Positions 33,856 through 45,369 of a stretch of DNA of 64,000 nucleotides are shown in pieces. Every line of letters begins with the position of its first letter. The first letter of the stretch is position 1. Made by a program: the position numbers and the translations under genes. The notes beneath the pieces are model-generated. The model was not told where the DNA came from. It saw only the letters and a list, made by a program, of their open reading frames with translations, and did no database searches. Source of the DNA: Heliocybe sulcata (taxonomy: Eukaryota; Basidiomycota; Agaricomycetes; Gloeophyllales; Gloeophyllaceae); contig ML213507.1 in the NCBI GenBank assembly GCA_004369045.1, positions 925,078 through 989,077 of the forward strand, written 5' to 3'.

Positions 33856-36800
33856 TCACCAGGCTTCGGGCATTGGCGCGAAATCGCCAGACCACCCGTT
33901 TGCGTTGCCCATTTGCAGGAATATACCGTCGGAGCCGTTGACAGGCAATCCGAGGTCCGTTAGACTCTGAATGGGACTCGTGAGCACCAGACTCCAATAA
34001 GATAGAAGCCAGCACAAACCTGCTCACGCAACCACGGAGGGATGGCCGATGGGCTGAACACACCCCTGTCCGTTGGGCCATTCCCAGCGGGCCATGAGAA
34101 GCCCAGCTCCTCCATTGTGAACGGTTGAGGCATCGTCGGGTCTATAAAGTTGGACGAGACGAACATGCTTTCCGCAGAAGCCGGAACGGGCACGGCAGCT
34201 GACAGAGGAGGGGCACCTATCGTCAGTCCGAGCTTGCGGCGGAGATTGGCTAGCATGATGCCTAGGGTGAGGGCATACCTACTCGGCGAGTGAGTATAGG
34301 TAGGAGCGGAGGGTGAGGGAGGATGAGTATACCGTTCCGCAGCGACCTCGGATAGGAGTTGGGAAAGTTGCTCTACTTGCACAACGATCGCGGGGAGGTC
34401 AAGCTCCGTCGGGAAGAGATTCGCCATTTTTAATAGAAACAGGCCTGAGAACGAGGCTGTCACCAGTGTGTCATGCACAGCGTATCTTAGCGCAGCTCTA
34501 TGAAACAAAGTCAGCATCACGAAGCCACGCGCACAGAATCTCAGTACTGACCTGAACGCAGACGAGTTCAAGAATGTTGAGAGACAGTTGCTCGCAGCAT
34601 CCTTCGCTTGGAAAGCCAGCTCTCTCTGCTCGAAGGGCATCTTGTCCCAGCTCACACCACGCAGTGCAACGCACACGAGCCACAGCTTGGCGTAGTGTAG
34701 CTCGCAAACAAGCATCTTACGCAGGAGAGACTCTTCGTCCATCGTCTGGCCTGGGTGGTCATATGCGACTCAGTAGATAGTGAGGCTACAAGCTGAGAAG
34801 AACGCACGATGCAGCTCGTCGCAGTCAGACCACCACTTATCTAATGCTTTGTTCGCGCGCCGTATGAATGCTAGAGTATTATGGTTAACCTGGCCATTCA
34901 ACGGCGACAAGGTCTCGTATATCTGGGCTGCAGTAATATGCTTATAAGCCTTCGTCTTTCTCGGAGATCGGAACCATCTTACTCTTTTGTGCAATAAGCT
35001 CGACTTGTGAGACTAGCCTGACATCCGTGGGTGAAGCCATGGGGTGTGCCAGGAGCAAGCGGGAATGTTTGATAGAGCTTTCCTCCCGAAGGACTATAGG
35101 TCTCCCCGTACCCAGGCTCATCTGGTGATCAAACCAATACAGACACAACCAAATCCTGGCTGAAACAACTGCAGACGCGTCAGCCACTAGGACAAAGCCT
35201 GAGCAGAAATGAATCCCATTCACCCAGGTTCCTCTCCTCCTCGTCGGTCCTCTGCTTCCCATTCCCATCCGCAAGCTTCTCCAATGCCCTATGAAGTCCA
35301 AGGTCGAGAGCCATACGCATAGCATGCCCACTCGGCAGCCACCCATTGGTGCTCCACGCAGCCAGCAGCAACATGCCCTGCACCGCTTCCTTCCTCACAA
35401 CTGGGCCGAACAGGCTACTCCGCGCAATACCCTGCGCTTCATCAAGACAGCGGTAGAACGTCTCAGAAAGCGGTCCCGAGCCACCTTTGATCTTGCTCGC
35501 CACGGCGAGGATGGCGTCGAACGTCCAGGGCGAGCGTTCCATGATAGACTCATAGGTGTCGTACGCGGGGTCGAAGAGCGGGATGAAGAGGTGGCATCCG
35601 GAGAAGAAGCTGTAAGGAGAATGAGTGCCATGGGCAATAAAGGGCGGACAACGACGTACATATGGAACAACTCCCTGGCTTCGGCGTCAGAGACGAGGCC
35701 CTTCTGCAGGTCAGACATGCCACTACGGCCATATGCAACCGCACCTACCTTTTCGACTACATGAGGAAAGGCATTTCTGGGGGTTGGTTCGGCTCGCTTG
35801 CGCTTCTTCACCCTGAATCTCGGCCCAGGGTAAATTGACGCCGTTTTTCCTGATAGGAGTAGATGCACGCACCTTGGAGAGGAAGCCGACGGAGCTGCCG
35901 CTGCTTCGGCTGCAGCGTTCGCCAGACCTTGGAGGGCTTCAATGGGGGCATTGAGGGTAGCCCGAGGGAGTGTGTCCTCAGACTCATCATCCGACGAAGG
36001 GGCGGTGGATGGAACTATACCGTAAGTGGCGTATTTGTGCGGCTATCGATCTGGGTTATACAATGATAGTGAAGAAAACCAGGATAGGGACTTACGGGAG
36101 GGGCAAAGCCAGGGAGCGGAGGAAACGACCGCTGACCATGCGGTGCGTCATTGGTTGGTGAGTACATGTCCATGTCCTCGCGAGGTGATGGGAAGTGCGC
36201 TGGTGCGCGGACCGTGGGCGGATACATTGGCGACGGAGGCGGGAGGCTCCCAGGCGACTGCGCGGCCTGATTCGCTTGCAGCGTTGTTAGAATTCTATCC
36301 ATGGAGTGTTGCAGACCGAGCATGTGACTCTGCAGGACCTACACAGCACGTAAGTATCCAGTCAAATTCGAACGATGAACACTAACCATATATTGGCCTT
36401 CGAGGCGGGATAGGCGTCTATTTGACCCAGGGGCCATCAGAGAGTGAGGGCGGAAGTAGGCGGAGAAACATACTCGATTCCAGCATTGGACAGGGCCTGA
36501 ACGTTTTTCTTTTCAGGCTTTTCGAAGATACAAGGCTGGCCACTCAATTGGCATCGACGACAGGGAGACTAACCACACCAACCACACAGCCGGCCCGGGC
36601 GGTCAAGGCGGGCCAGTGAGCGGGACGGTGCAATCACTAGAAAGTATATAACGCACCTCTCCCTCGCATCTGTTTTTTCCTCTTCGACAGTTCGTGCACG
36701 CGCGAGCTCCGCGCTTCGGGATGTGTCCGTGGGGTTGTGGGTCGTGGCTGTCAACATTCATGCTACCGCTCGCGCCGCCGTCAGTGTTCGTCCGGGCCAT

Positions 36801-36908
36801 CGGGGACGCGGTGTTGCTCGCGCCGTTCGTCGAGAGACTGGTCGTTCGGCGGCGTTTGTTGGGACTGTCGAATCCGTTGGACACCGAGGTCGCTGGGGAC
36901 AAGGACAT
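33856..36908 (-). CDS. fungal Zn(II)2Cys6 transcription factor with MHR domain
   Basis: The first exon gives a Ser/Thr-rich lead, then KRGARACTNCRRGKNRCEGE; across an intron comes CRRCQLSGQPCIF, completing the six-cysteine binuclear zinc cluster. Further exons give a Pro-rich linker and the fungal-specific middle homology region: LSETFYRCLDEAQGIA, EAVQGMLLLAAWSTNGWLP, ALDLGLHRALEKL, then ARIWLCLYWFDHQMSLGTGRP. The C-terminal part includes YAKLWLVCVALRGVSW and ends NANGWSGDFAPMPEAW. It is a DNA-binding regulator of about 800 residues; overall layout recalls Leu3/PrtT-like factors. The start at 36908 gives the complete N-terminus. Targets cannot be deduced. Confidence 0.9.
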
Positions 36909-39802
36909 TTGAGGGAGGGCGAGCGGCGGCTGTTGCGGGCGAGCCTAAGGGAGAGAGCCTGGGATAGTTGACCTGATTCGGATCCTATTCAGACGCATCA
37001 GCCACACGCGCGGGCTCTTCTCTTCTGTTTCATCGAGGACCACTTGACCTGCCGTACGTACCTGCAGCTTATTTCTGATCGAACTTCCTGGCCAATATCT
37101 GCCCTTTATATCTGAGTGCGTCTAATGCTTTCTCGCACGCTGTGATACGTTAGTCTGCTCTGGATACTCGGTTTATCGGCAGGCCATTACGGAACAAGCA
37201 AACATACATTCTTCACGTCTCTACCGGTGCTGCAATTCGAAGAACATTCGGGGCGTTACCGAGCCTCTCATTAAGCATCTCCAAAATGATCGAGATTGGG
37301 GACGACTAGCGTGGTTAATTAACCCCGCACTTCAATGCGGTACGAGTACCCAGCCCCGCATCCGGTGGCTCAGAATTCCATCTAGTCTTCGTCCCTGCTT
37401 GAGAAGTCCCGACTCTGCGATATCGAGACATGTAGCGTCTCTCCTATCTCATACACACATGCTACAGCAGATGCTCGGTCGAAACTTGTGGGACACCAGG
37501 CTTTCATTCATCATCATCTGTTCCCTAGAGGCCAAATTAGTTCAAGCACTGGCTCAGACGCTACACCTGTTTCTCTCAAGACGGCCGACCGCGCCCCACG
37601 CGCATGCGCCCATCTCTCCAACTATACCATCCGAATTCCCGTTTGTTTACGCGCGCGTGTCCTTCCATTGCTCCGAATTCCCGTTTGTTTGTACTGCATC
37701 ACTCTTCGATCCCCGCTTTATTGCTCTTGCTGACTAGCGAGTTCTTCCGAATTCCCGTTTGTTTGGTCTGAATTCCCGTTTGTTTGGCTGTCGTTCCCGT
37801 TGCTTGTTCTCTTAGGCTCTCTTACGGCGGCCATGTTCTCTCTCAGCCAGGACTCATGTTCGATGCACTGTTGGTTCCTACTCCGGCACCTCTCTCAAGC
37901 TCCTGATCCCCGGCCCAAACTCAGATGTCCCTTCTCGGTGCCGACTTTTCATACGCTCTTCAATAGGCTACTATGACGGTATGATACTACGAAATCTCAG
38001 GCACTCGCAACTCTATTATGAATCCCCGGCCTCCCGCTTTTCCAGGTGCCGTTCTCCCATTTGCAGAGAATAGAATCTGCAGGCCTCAGAACATCGATGT
38101 CGTCGAAATTACGCTCTGTCGCCGTCGCGGCGCACTCCGGGCCGCCATCCGATCATTGGCCCTTGAAGTGCGTTTGGTATAGTCAAGGCACGGGAAGTCT
38201 CTTTGGAGTCGGTATTCTCGCTGTTGATGTCGTTGACAACTTAAGCAGCCGACCGCTAGCCTATCAAAACGTTTCGTGGATCACATGGACGTTCGAATTG
38301 TCATACGGGATGCTGGCATCAATTGTGCGCGTTACCTGGTTCATCTGACGCAAAGTGCTGGCGTTCGATTGCCCGGCTGGGACAAACTCCTGCAGTCGGA
38401 CGCCGAAGATTGCTATGCCACTCCATCTCTTGTCTGCCTTTAGACGTCTAGACGACCGTTCTTATCTGTTCGAGAATCACTGGTCATGGAAACCGTAACT
38501 CTCCTCGGGCAAGCACTCTCATGATCAACCGAGATGTCATATGGCATAGAAGGCTATAGTACGTCTTGAGCATAATTATAACGGTCCGAGACACCCCTGT
38601 GCGACCTTCAGAGAAAGCTAGCAGGGAGACGTACCCTCTGTAACATACAGCATCCGGAATCCGCTATCGATGCCAGGGATAGACCTCAGGACCTTTCGCA
38701 TCTCGCTGCTTCTTCCGTATCCGACACTGGAAGAGCGCCGGGCGGCTTTGTTACTATCCACTGTATGCTGTCGTGCCCGTCACCTATATCGTCCGGAGAG
38801 TCGACAAACGGCATCCACGTTGCATCATGGCTGCTCTGAGAATGTGTGCTCAGATTTCAAACGTTTACGGGCTCGACGCTGGCCAGCGCTGAAGCGTTTG
38901 TCGTGGCTGTATACTGCAGGTATCTGGACCTCGCTGCTGCTCGTCTCAAAGGTGAACTGGCGGATGGACTGGTTGCGCGCAATAGTACTGGCTCAGTCGG
39001 TCGCGTGCACTGGCATCTGGAGACCCTTGTTTCTGGCAGGAGCGCCTGACCTTCTCTGCCAATTGTGCGGAATGCATTAATTAATATCCGGTGTCCATCG
39101 CTCCACAGCTCTGTCGAATGCCTGAATTTGAGAACTGCATCCAGGTTGTGCCGAAGAATCCCAGAGACACCGACAGGCCATCAATGCATCATATTTCCAT
39201 GGGGGTGATTCATGCGAATTCACCCGAGCCCGTCTTTGCTTCTGGTCTCCTTACAACTACTTGATTACCGCGGCGTCTCCACAGATCTGAAGACCAAGAC
39301 TACAAAATGAACTCGAAATAGTCTATGGCATTGATCGAGTAGCCCTCACTGGGTGGCGTGTGCCGCGACTTGACGCGTCTCGTCGATGCTCCGATCACCC
39401 ATCTCCGAGGGCGAACTATCACTGAGCGGATTTCCTCTAGTATATGCAGTAATCCGTACCGGTCCCGGATTCTTATCATGAAGCATTCGAAGGGGATAAC
39501 GACGAAATTCAACATAATGCAGCTCGTCCGAGCAGTAAAACACGATCGGAGACGCGTCTGCTGATCAAGTGATTGTGAAAGCAAACGCCACCATAAAGAA
39601 GGTAAGACATCTACCCGATTTGGACCGAGTGGATCGCTGATGCTTCCTTTCAGTGGCACTCTCTTTCACCTCTATTTTGATCGCTTTCGAATGCGCAATA
39701 AAACCAACCACCTCGTTCGCGCGCTGTCTTTCTCCCTTACCGGCGTCAGCGCAGTTGGGCTCCGCCGTCGCGTCCTCCGTCCTCGACGCGTTTCCTCCTA
39801 CC
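36909..39802. other. 2.9 kb region without a supported gene
   Basis: Sits between divergently oriented Zn2Cys6-factor and kinase genes. Several open frames of 60-140 codons occur on both strands (for example 38670-39080) but none has a motif or convincing splicing. Its one clear structure is a cluster of GAATTCCCGTTTGTTT repeats at 37631-37785. Confidence 0.4.
37631..37785. repeat. four copies of GAATTCCCGTTTGTTT
   Basis: The 16-mer GAATTCCCGTTTGTTT occurs at about 37633, 37675, 37749 and 37770, three of them preceded by CC. A degenerate fifth (GTTCCCGTTGCTTGTT) follows at about 37793. Spacing is irregular (42, 74 and 21 bases), so it is not a simple tandem array. Confidence 0.85.
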
Positions 39803-41706
39803 ATGGCCGCTCGCTGCCCTCAATTAGCGTCTACGTCGTCCGTCGCGACCCCGGCCAAGTTCTTTCTCCACTCGCCCAGCAGCGACGCTGGAGACTCTTC
39901 AGAGGAAGAAGCAGACACTCTTTTTACCCCTCCCTCTCCAGGACACCCGTCGGCGATGTTCAATCATATGAACACCCAGTTCACCTACCGCTACCCTGAG
40001 AACTTGTCTTTGTTGGAAATACCCGCGCCTCCGGAGCAATCGAGGCCGAGCAGACCCCTCTCTCCGGTTGCACCCGTATTTACGCCCGCAGCGCAACTCA
40101 AGCAACAGCAACATTCGTACGAGACGTCCATCTCCGGCCCCGCCCAAGCTTTAGACCTAGCCAATGCATCTCTCGAGTTTGATCCCTTTGCAGCCTCGTT
40201 TTCTTCACACTATGAACACCAATCTCAGGCTTCCATTCCTTCTACGCCGTTCCAGCCCCGGCCGCTGCTGGGTCGTGCGGCGGTCACAGATTACATGCAC
40301 ACGACAAAGGCGCGCACGTACTCCCCCAGGTTCCCAAACGATCATTACCTCGACCCTGCATTCGTCGGAGCCTATCAGCTAGAGGACGAGTTGGGCTCCG
40401 GCGGCTATGGCTTCGTGATGACTGCACGCCACCGTACTGAGGGCTACGAGGTTGCTGTCAAGTTTATCATCAAAGCCAAGGTACCCGACAACGCCTGGAT
40501 GGACGATGAGATTCTAGGGCGTGTTCCTACAGAGGTCCTCCTCCTCACTCTCATCAGTCACGAAAACATCGTGAAGTGCATAGATGTGTATGAAGACGAA
40601 CTCTACTTCTACCTTGTTAGTGGTCACCATGGTTTTGCACTTCATACATTAGCTCACATTCAGTAGATCCAAGAGCTGCATGGTACGCCGTGGACGTCGA
40701 GGAAACGAAGCTGCAACCGCATCTCAGCTCCCGGCAAGCTCGTACCGCCCATGTCTTCTCTACCCGATCTCTCTCCCTCACCGTCTCCGTCTCCGTCGGA
40801 TGCGGCCCTCGACTCTGACTTCCCGGATACTCCACCACAATCCTCTGTTCATCTTCCTCCCTGCAATCAGGCCGTCAAGTCCGGCACATACCCTGCTATC
40901 CAAGTTACTCCATATCGAGACCAGCACATTCCTTCTCAAGCGCCGCCTTCCTCCCCGCTCAATGTTTACAAAGCTCCAGTTCCCTTGCCTATGACTACGC
41001 CTTCTGTCCACGGTAACCACCTCGAAGTTGCACGTCCAAAATTCTCTCGTCGAGCTTCACACGACCTGTTCGAGTGTATTGAGCAGAGCAAGCACAAGCG
41101 ACTGTCCGAGACGCAGGCGAGGTACATTTTTGCTCAAGTCGTTGAGGCGGTGTGGTACCTCGATAAGCAGGGCATTACTCATCGGGATATCAAGGATGAG
41201 AACCTGGTTGTGGACAAAGAATTCAAGGCACGTCGTCTCTGCATCGCCTATCGTCTATCAGTTCATTCATGAGTACTTATATGCGCACCTAGGTCAAGCT
41301 GATCGACTTCGGCAGCGCCGTAGTGGCAGACCCGACTCGACAGCGGCCGTTCTACAACTTGTTCTACGGTACCACAGCCTACGCCGCGTCGGAGATCCTC
41401 CACAAGAAGCCGTATCAAGCCGCCCCAGCTGAGATCTGGACGCTCGGTGTGCTGCTTTCGTACCTCCTCACGGGTAACTCGCCATTCCCGACCGAGCAGG
41501 ATGCGATGCAGGGGAAGATTGTGCTTGCTAACGGATCCAACAACGGCCAGGAAAAGGGCAAGCTGTGGATTAGTGATGGGTGTTTGGGGTTGATGAGGAG
41601 ATGTTTGCAGAAGGACCCGGAGAGGAGGGCGACGATTGATGAGGTTAGGGAGCATTGGTGGGTGAGGGGCGCGTGGGAGGCTTGGGAGGGGAGGGTGAGG
41701 CGGTGA
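39803..41706 (+). CDS. protein kinase, PAS-kinase/PSK-like
   Basis: Three exons (39803-40615, 40667-41227, 41293-41706), about 595 residues. After a 190-residue disordered N-terminus the kinase domain starts: YQLEDELGSGGYGFV glycine loop, EVAVKFIIK lysine, TEVLLLTLISHENIVKCID, then YFYL-IQELHGTPW across an intron. A Pro/Ser-rich insert of about 110 residues follows before DLFECIEQSKHKRLSE. Catalytic motifs are ITHRDIKDENLVV, IDFGSAV, FYGTTAYAASEIL and EIWTLGVLLSYLLTG; all catalytic residues are present. ELHG, FYGT and EIWTLG resemble PAS kinase, but no PAS domain was recognised. The second intron begins GC instead of GT (AAG|GCACGT) and ends CCTAG. The start is in an ideal context (ACCATGG). 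Confidence 0.85.
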
Positions 41707-42117
41707 AGCAGTGGGCTTGGACTTTGCTGTATTAGTGATCTTTTATGTCGTGGACTCGGATAGCATACCTTACGATACCCCCCCTCAATTCCTTATTTTA
41801 TGTCCCATCTCTTTCTGCGACTGTATGCGTATGTTTCTCTCTGTGTAATCGACTTTGTATATGGTTAGGACGTGGTGTCCAGTCGTGTTAACTTGCGATT
41901 ATGACTGTCTGTTTGGCGAGAAGAAAATTTGGAGAATAGCGCCCAAATCTTCATGGTATTGGGGACACAGGAAGTGCGAAATGCAGTAGGTATACATGTG
42001 GATATAGCTGGGCATCATCTTGCCCGACGTCGACGCTCAGACACTAGTAAGTATCCTCTCGAGCGTAGCATTGACACACGGTCGTGACCATCACAGGCTA
42101 ACATGATCCCTCACGTC
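41707..42117. other. intergenic between the kinase and the right repeat arm
   Basis: 3' flank of the kinase, then unique sequence up to the repeat boundary. No gene is seen. Confidence 0.35.
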
Positions 42118-42129
42118 GTGTCACAGACG

Positions 42130-42298
42130 CACGTGATGCTTTCGCGGCGCGTCCTTCTCAGTCTGAAACCACACGCTGTCAGCGGCTGTCCCGCACGTCG
42201 CCCACAACATGGCTGACGCGGTGCCGCCCATCGCGCCCGCCGCCTCCGAGACAGCCAGCTGCGGCTGTCTCAGCGACGGTGTGCGCTGATGTATAAAG
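42130..42298 (+). promoter_or_regulatory. promoter of the acidic-protein gene, right copy
   Basis: CACGTG at 42130-42135; a perfect nine-base palindrome GAGACAGCC...GGCTGTCTC around AGCTGC at 42248-42271; and TATAAAG at 42292-42298, about 107 bases before the ATG. The same three elements occur in the same order in the left arm. Confidence 0.6.
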
Positions 42299-42404
42299 GA
42301 ACTGCGTCGCCGCCGTACGCCTTCAGATTCTTGCAATCCAAACCCCCGCTTCCTGCACCACATCCCCCACGCTAAACTTCTCTAAACCCTTCTACCCTTA
42401 CACC

Positions 42405-43340
42405 ATGCCTGCTTTTACCATATACGTTGACACCCCTTGCCGCGTCGGTCCCTACGCCGACTTCCGCCCGGAGCCTCAGGTCGCGAACGTGTTCAACCTG
42501 CAGGACCTCCAGACGTCGACCCCGCCCAGACACACCGGACCGGTCCGCTTCTCAACGCCTACTCTTGACGACTCGGATATGAGCCTGTCGCCCATCAAAG
42601 CTGACAACAGCTGGGCAGACCTTGGCTTTGACGATTTCCTGGGCAAGATGCGTATGGCTCGCCAGGAGATCGACATGAGCGTCGCGATGGAGTACGGGGA
42701 CGAGGAGGACGAGGTGGCCGAGATGGTGTTGACGGGCGACCGACGGGTGGAGGACATCTCCGAGGTGGAGGCGGACGCGACGGAGCTCACCGATGAGGAC
42801 ACTTATGCCGCTGACGCTGGACTTCGGTTTGACTTGGAGGCCGAGCTGTCTGGCATGCTTGGGGACGTGATGAGCTTGAGGGGCGGGGTCCGTGCGCCTC
42901 GTGCGAACGCTCTGTTTCTCGGCCTTCGCGGTGTGCTGGATCAAGCTCGGCGGAGGGGTCAGGCGGAGTCGGCGGATGACGGGGCTAACGAGGAGGGAGT
43001 GCTGCGGTCCGTCGATGAAAGCTTGGAGATGTCCATTGTCGAGAGCGAGGGGTCAGAGGAGGACAGTAGATTGTCGATGATTGAGGAGGAGGACAGTAGA
43101 TTGTCAATGATTGAGGAGAGCGAGGAGATGCATGTGATGATGGCGGACGTAACGGAGGTGCCGGTCGGGGAGACGGCGGGGGCGGCGACGCTGGGGATGA
43201 TCGACGAGGAGTTTGCGAAGATGATGTCGGGGATGTGGCAGGAGCGGCCTGAGACGGCGGTGACGCGTTCGGGGATGCCGTGGGCGGAGGTGGAGGTGAA
43301 GGGCGCGTGGTGGCAGAAGGACATGGGGTTCGAGAACTGA
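42405..43340 (+). CDS. unknown acidic protein, right inverted copy
   Basis: A single 311-codon exon, near twin of the left-arm gene. The differences seen are mostly single residues: PPRHTG for PPRRTG, DEDTYAADAGLRF for DEDGYAADAGVGF, LDQARRRG for LDRARLRG, MIEESEE for MIGEESEE (one codon shorter). The conserved blocks MPAFTIYVDTPCRVGPYADF, DNSWADLGFDDFLGKMRMAR and WWQKDMGFEN are unchanged. No domain is recognised; it is acidic, low in aromatic residues after the first third and probably disordered. Its promoter has a better TATA box than the left copy, so expression may differ. Function is unknown, and it may be restricted to basidiomycetes. Confidence 0.8.
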   Translation: MPAFTIYVDTPCRVGPYADFRPEPQVANVFNLQDLQTSTPPRHTGPVRFSTPTLDDSDMSLSPIKADNSWADLGFDDFLGKMRMARQEIDMSVAMEYGDEEDEVAEMVLTGDRRVEDISEVEADATELTDEDTYAADAGLRFDLEAELSGMLGDVMSLRGGVRAPRANALFLGLRGVLDQARRRGQAESADDGANEEGVLRSVDESLEMSIVESEGSEEDSRLSMIEEEDSRLSMIEESEEMHVMMADVTEVPVGETAGAATLGMIDEEFAKMMSGMWQERPETAVTRSGMPWAEVEVKGAWWQKDMGFEN

Positions 43341-44691
43341 GCGGGCGGGTGGCGGCCAGAGGTACGTATATCGAGTCTTCCGGATGATGGGTTGGCCGCC
43401 GGACGGGAGACTCTAGTCGTGCGCGCTGATTTCTTTTTCTTACTCTTATTGTCTAAGCGCTAATTAATACTGTCTTGATGTCTTAGCATTCTCGTCCCCG
43501 TTCGATCTCCCCTCATGCACTACAGGCGAGTCTCATATGTTTCTGCGCATACAGTCCAACTAACCTTCGCGTCGTTCACAGATCGCCAATCCCGAGCCAC
43601 ATGCTGCCTCATGCGCCACCAGTTTGATTCAATTCTGCCGTATCCGAGTGCTTCTAATATGCCCCCTTTGTCATGCACAGATTCAGCAACCCCGCACGAC
43701 GTCCCTTCTGGAACATTTCTCTCTTGGAGCGTTCGGTACGCCTGCCTTCGTCTACCATCTATCACAGCGCTGACGGCTCCTGCTCACCAGCCGATTCTCT
43801 TCTTCAAGTTTTACTTCTCATGCTCGTCCTCGCGACCTGCAAATCTCAGTGACCGCTGCGTATATTATTTTGCATCACTTTCGTTCCCCATCCTCGCCTT
43901 TTCTCATGCCCAGCGTGTCTCGCGGCGGTGCCGGACGTCGTGAGCTCGCTGGGTGACCTTTTGACTTCCACCTTTATGACTCTTCTTGCTTTTGCGCTCT
44001 TGAGATCGAGACATCTGCTGACTTCCTCTTCCTCATCCTTTCACGTCTCACGAGGCGATGTGCTCCACCGTTCGACCGCCGACGACGCAGCAACTCTCAA
44101 GCTATGCAAGTGTAGGCGATCTGTAATACTCGACTGTCTGATCCGTCCAAGACTGTGTAACCCGACTGCCGATCGACTGCACTACAGCGGGTGCCGACTA
44201 CCAAACTACACCAAGGATGCCGGGTTATGGTACACAAACGCACTCACGAAAAAAGGTTCGTCCTCTTCGTACGCCTTTTTCCTCTCAGCCCACCGCTCGG
44301 GGAGAGAAGGCTTCTCTTACGCCATTCAAGCATCTTGCTGACCGTCTTTCCGTTTACACCCAGGTCGAATTGTCTCTGCTCTTACAAGTACCTGTACACA
44401 CGATCTACAAGCTCATGACCGTCACGTAAAAAGGTGTGTTACAATTGTTCCTCACGTCATTCGGCAGGGCAGGTCCGGCCAGCTTGCCCTGTCTCTTTCT
44501 CGTTGGCTTTGGTAGATCAGTGTGCTGACTCCCATTATATACCCAGGTTTCATATCGCACAAGATTACTTGGTCCCCGTGACAAGCACTCTTCTCTATTG
44601 CGTCGTTTTTTCTGATTGCTTTGATTGTCTTCGCATCATAATTCTTCGTTCGAGTCGAGCTCCCGTACTTTCTTTTCTTCTGTAGCGAGGC

Positions 44692-44721
44692 GTCGGTGAG
44701 TGTTGGCCAGCACTTACCGAC
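44692..44721 (+). other. conserved hairpin, right copy
   Basis: GTCGGTGAGTGTTGG immediately followed by CCAGCACTTACCGAC. This is a 15-pair stem with two G-U wobbles in the sense-strand RNA, identical to the left-arm hairpin. It lies about 1.35 kb downstream of the acidic-protein stop codon. Confidence 0.6.
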
Positions 44722-45369
44722 CTCTTGCTACGCATGCATTTCCCTCTTGGTTTCTTCTCTTTCATGGGGATGCTTCTTTTTCACTTTTTCACGGATCCGG
44801 TGTAGGTAGTCATGTACCAATGTTCCCTCGCCAGCATAGTGCTGCCTAGGGGTCCTTGGTACTTGAACACTTCTAGGCTGGAATATGTATTGTCTTCCGT
44901 CGAGGGTTGGGCACACCCAGCGTGCGGATTTTGGTGGCCGATGGTGTTGATGGGATGCGTGTCAAATTTTCTTCTTTGTTTCCATTCGATTTCTCTCGTG
45001 TTACGTGCGCTATGTATATGTGAGATGGTGTTATCCATGAGATTTGCCCTCTGACTGTCGCCCCGCCCAGGTTCAGGCGTCTTGTGAAATTTCCCCCTAC
45101 GTAATCGCTGTCCTCCGCAGGATCAGTGCTGACTACCATGTCTAGCAGCTGCGCGATAAGCTTGCCTACGACGCTAATGCGCCGGCATTGTTGGTCTTGC
45201 GTAGCGACTGGGCATGTCAAATGCGAAGGGCGAAGTTGTGCGTTAAGACTGGGTACGTGAAAGTGCCTCGAATATTTTGAGGTACTTCTGACATTGGTCT
45301 CCATCACAGGTGGGCGGGATTAGTGATCTATGTCTAGCTGTGATGTAGTCCAGGTACCCTTTCATTGGT

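Larger units (their letters stand above)
42118..45300. repeat. right arm of a 3.2 kb inverted repeat
   Basis: Reverse-orientation match to 21610-24800, with the same order of E-box, palindrome, TATA element, acidic-protein gene, 1.9 kb of downstream sequence and hairpin. Beyond 45300 only weakly similar sequence follows, including the FAD-monooxygenase remnant. Confidence 0.9.

Noticed and set aside
16688-36000. Search for a mating-type locus (pheromone receptor or homeodomain genes) because of the inverted repeat and many membrane segments
   Set aside because: The membrane protein at 25.8-28.1 kb has Pns1 family blocks, not a seven-helix receptor; no homeodomain or CAAX-ended pheromone precursor was found.
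38670-39080. 136-codon plus-strand frame in the gene-poor region
   Set aside because: No motif and no convincing start or splice context; length is within chance for this base composition.
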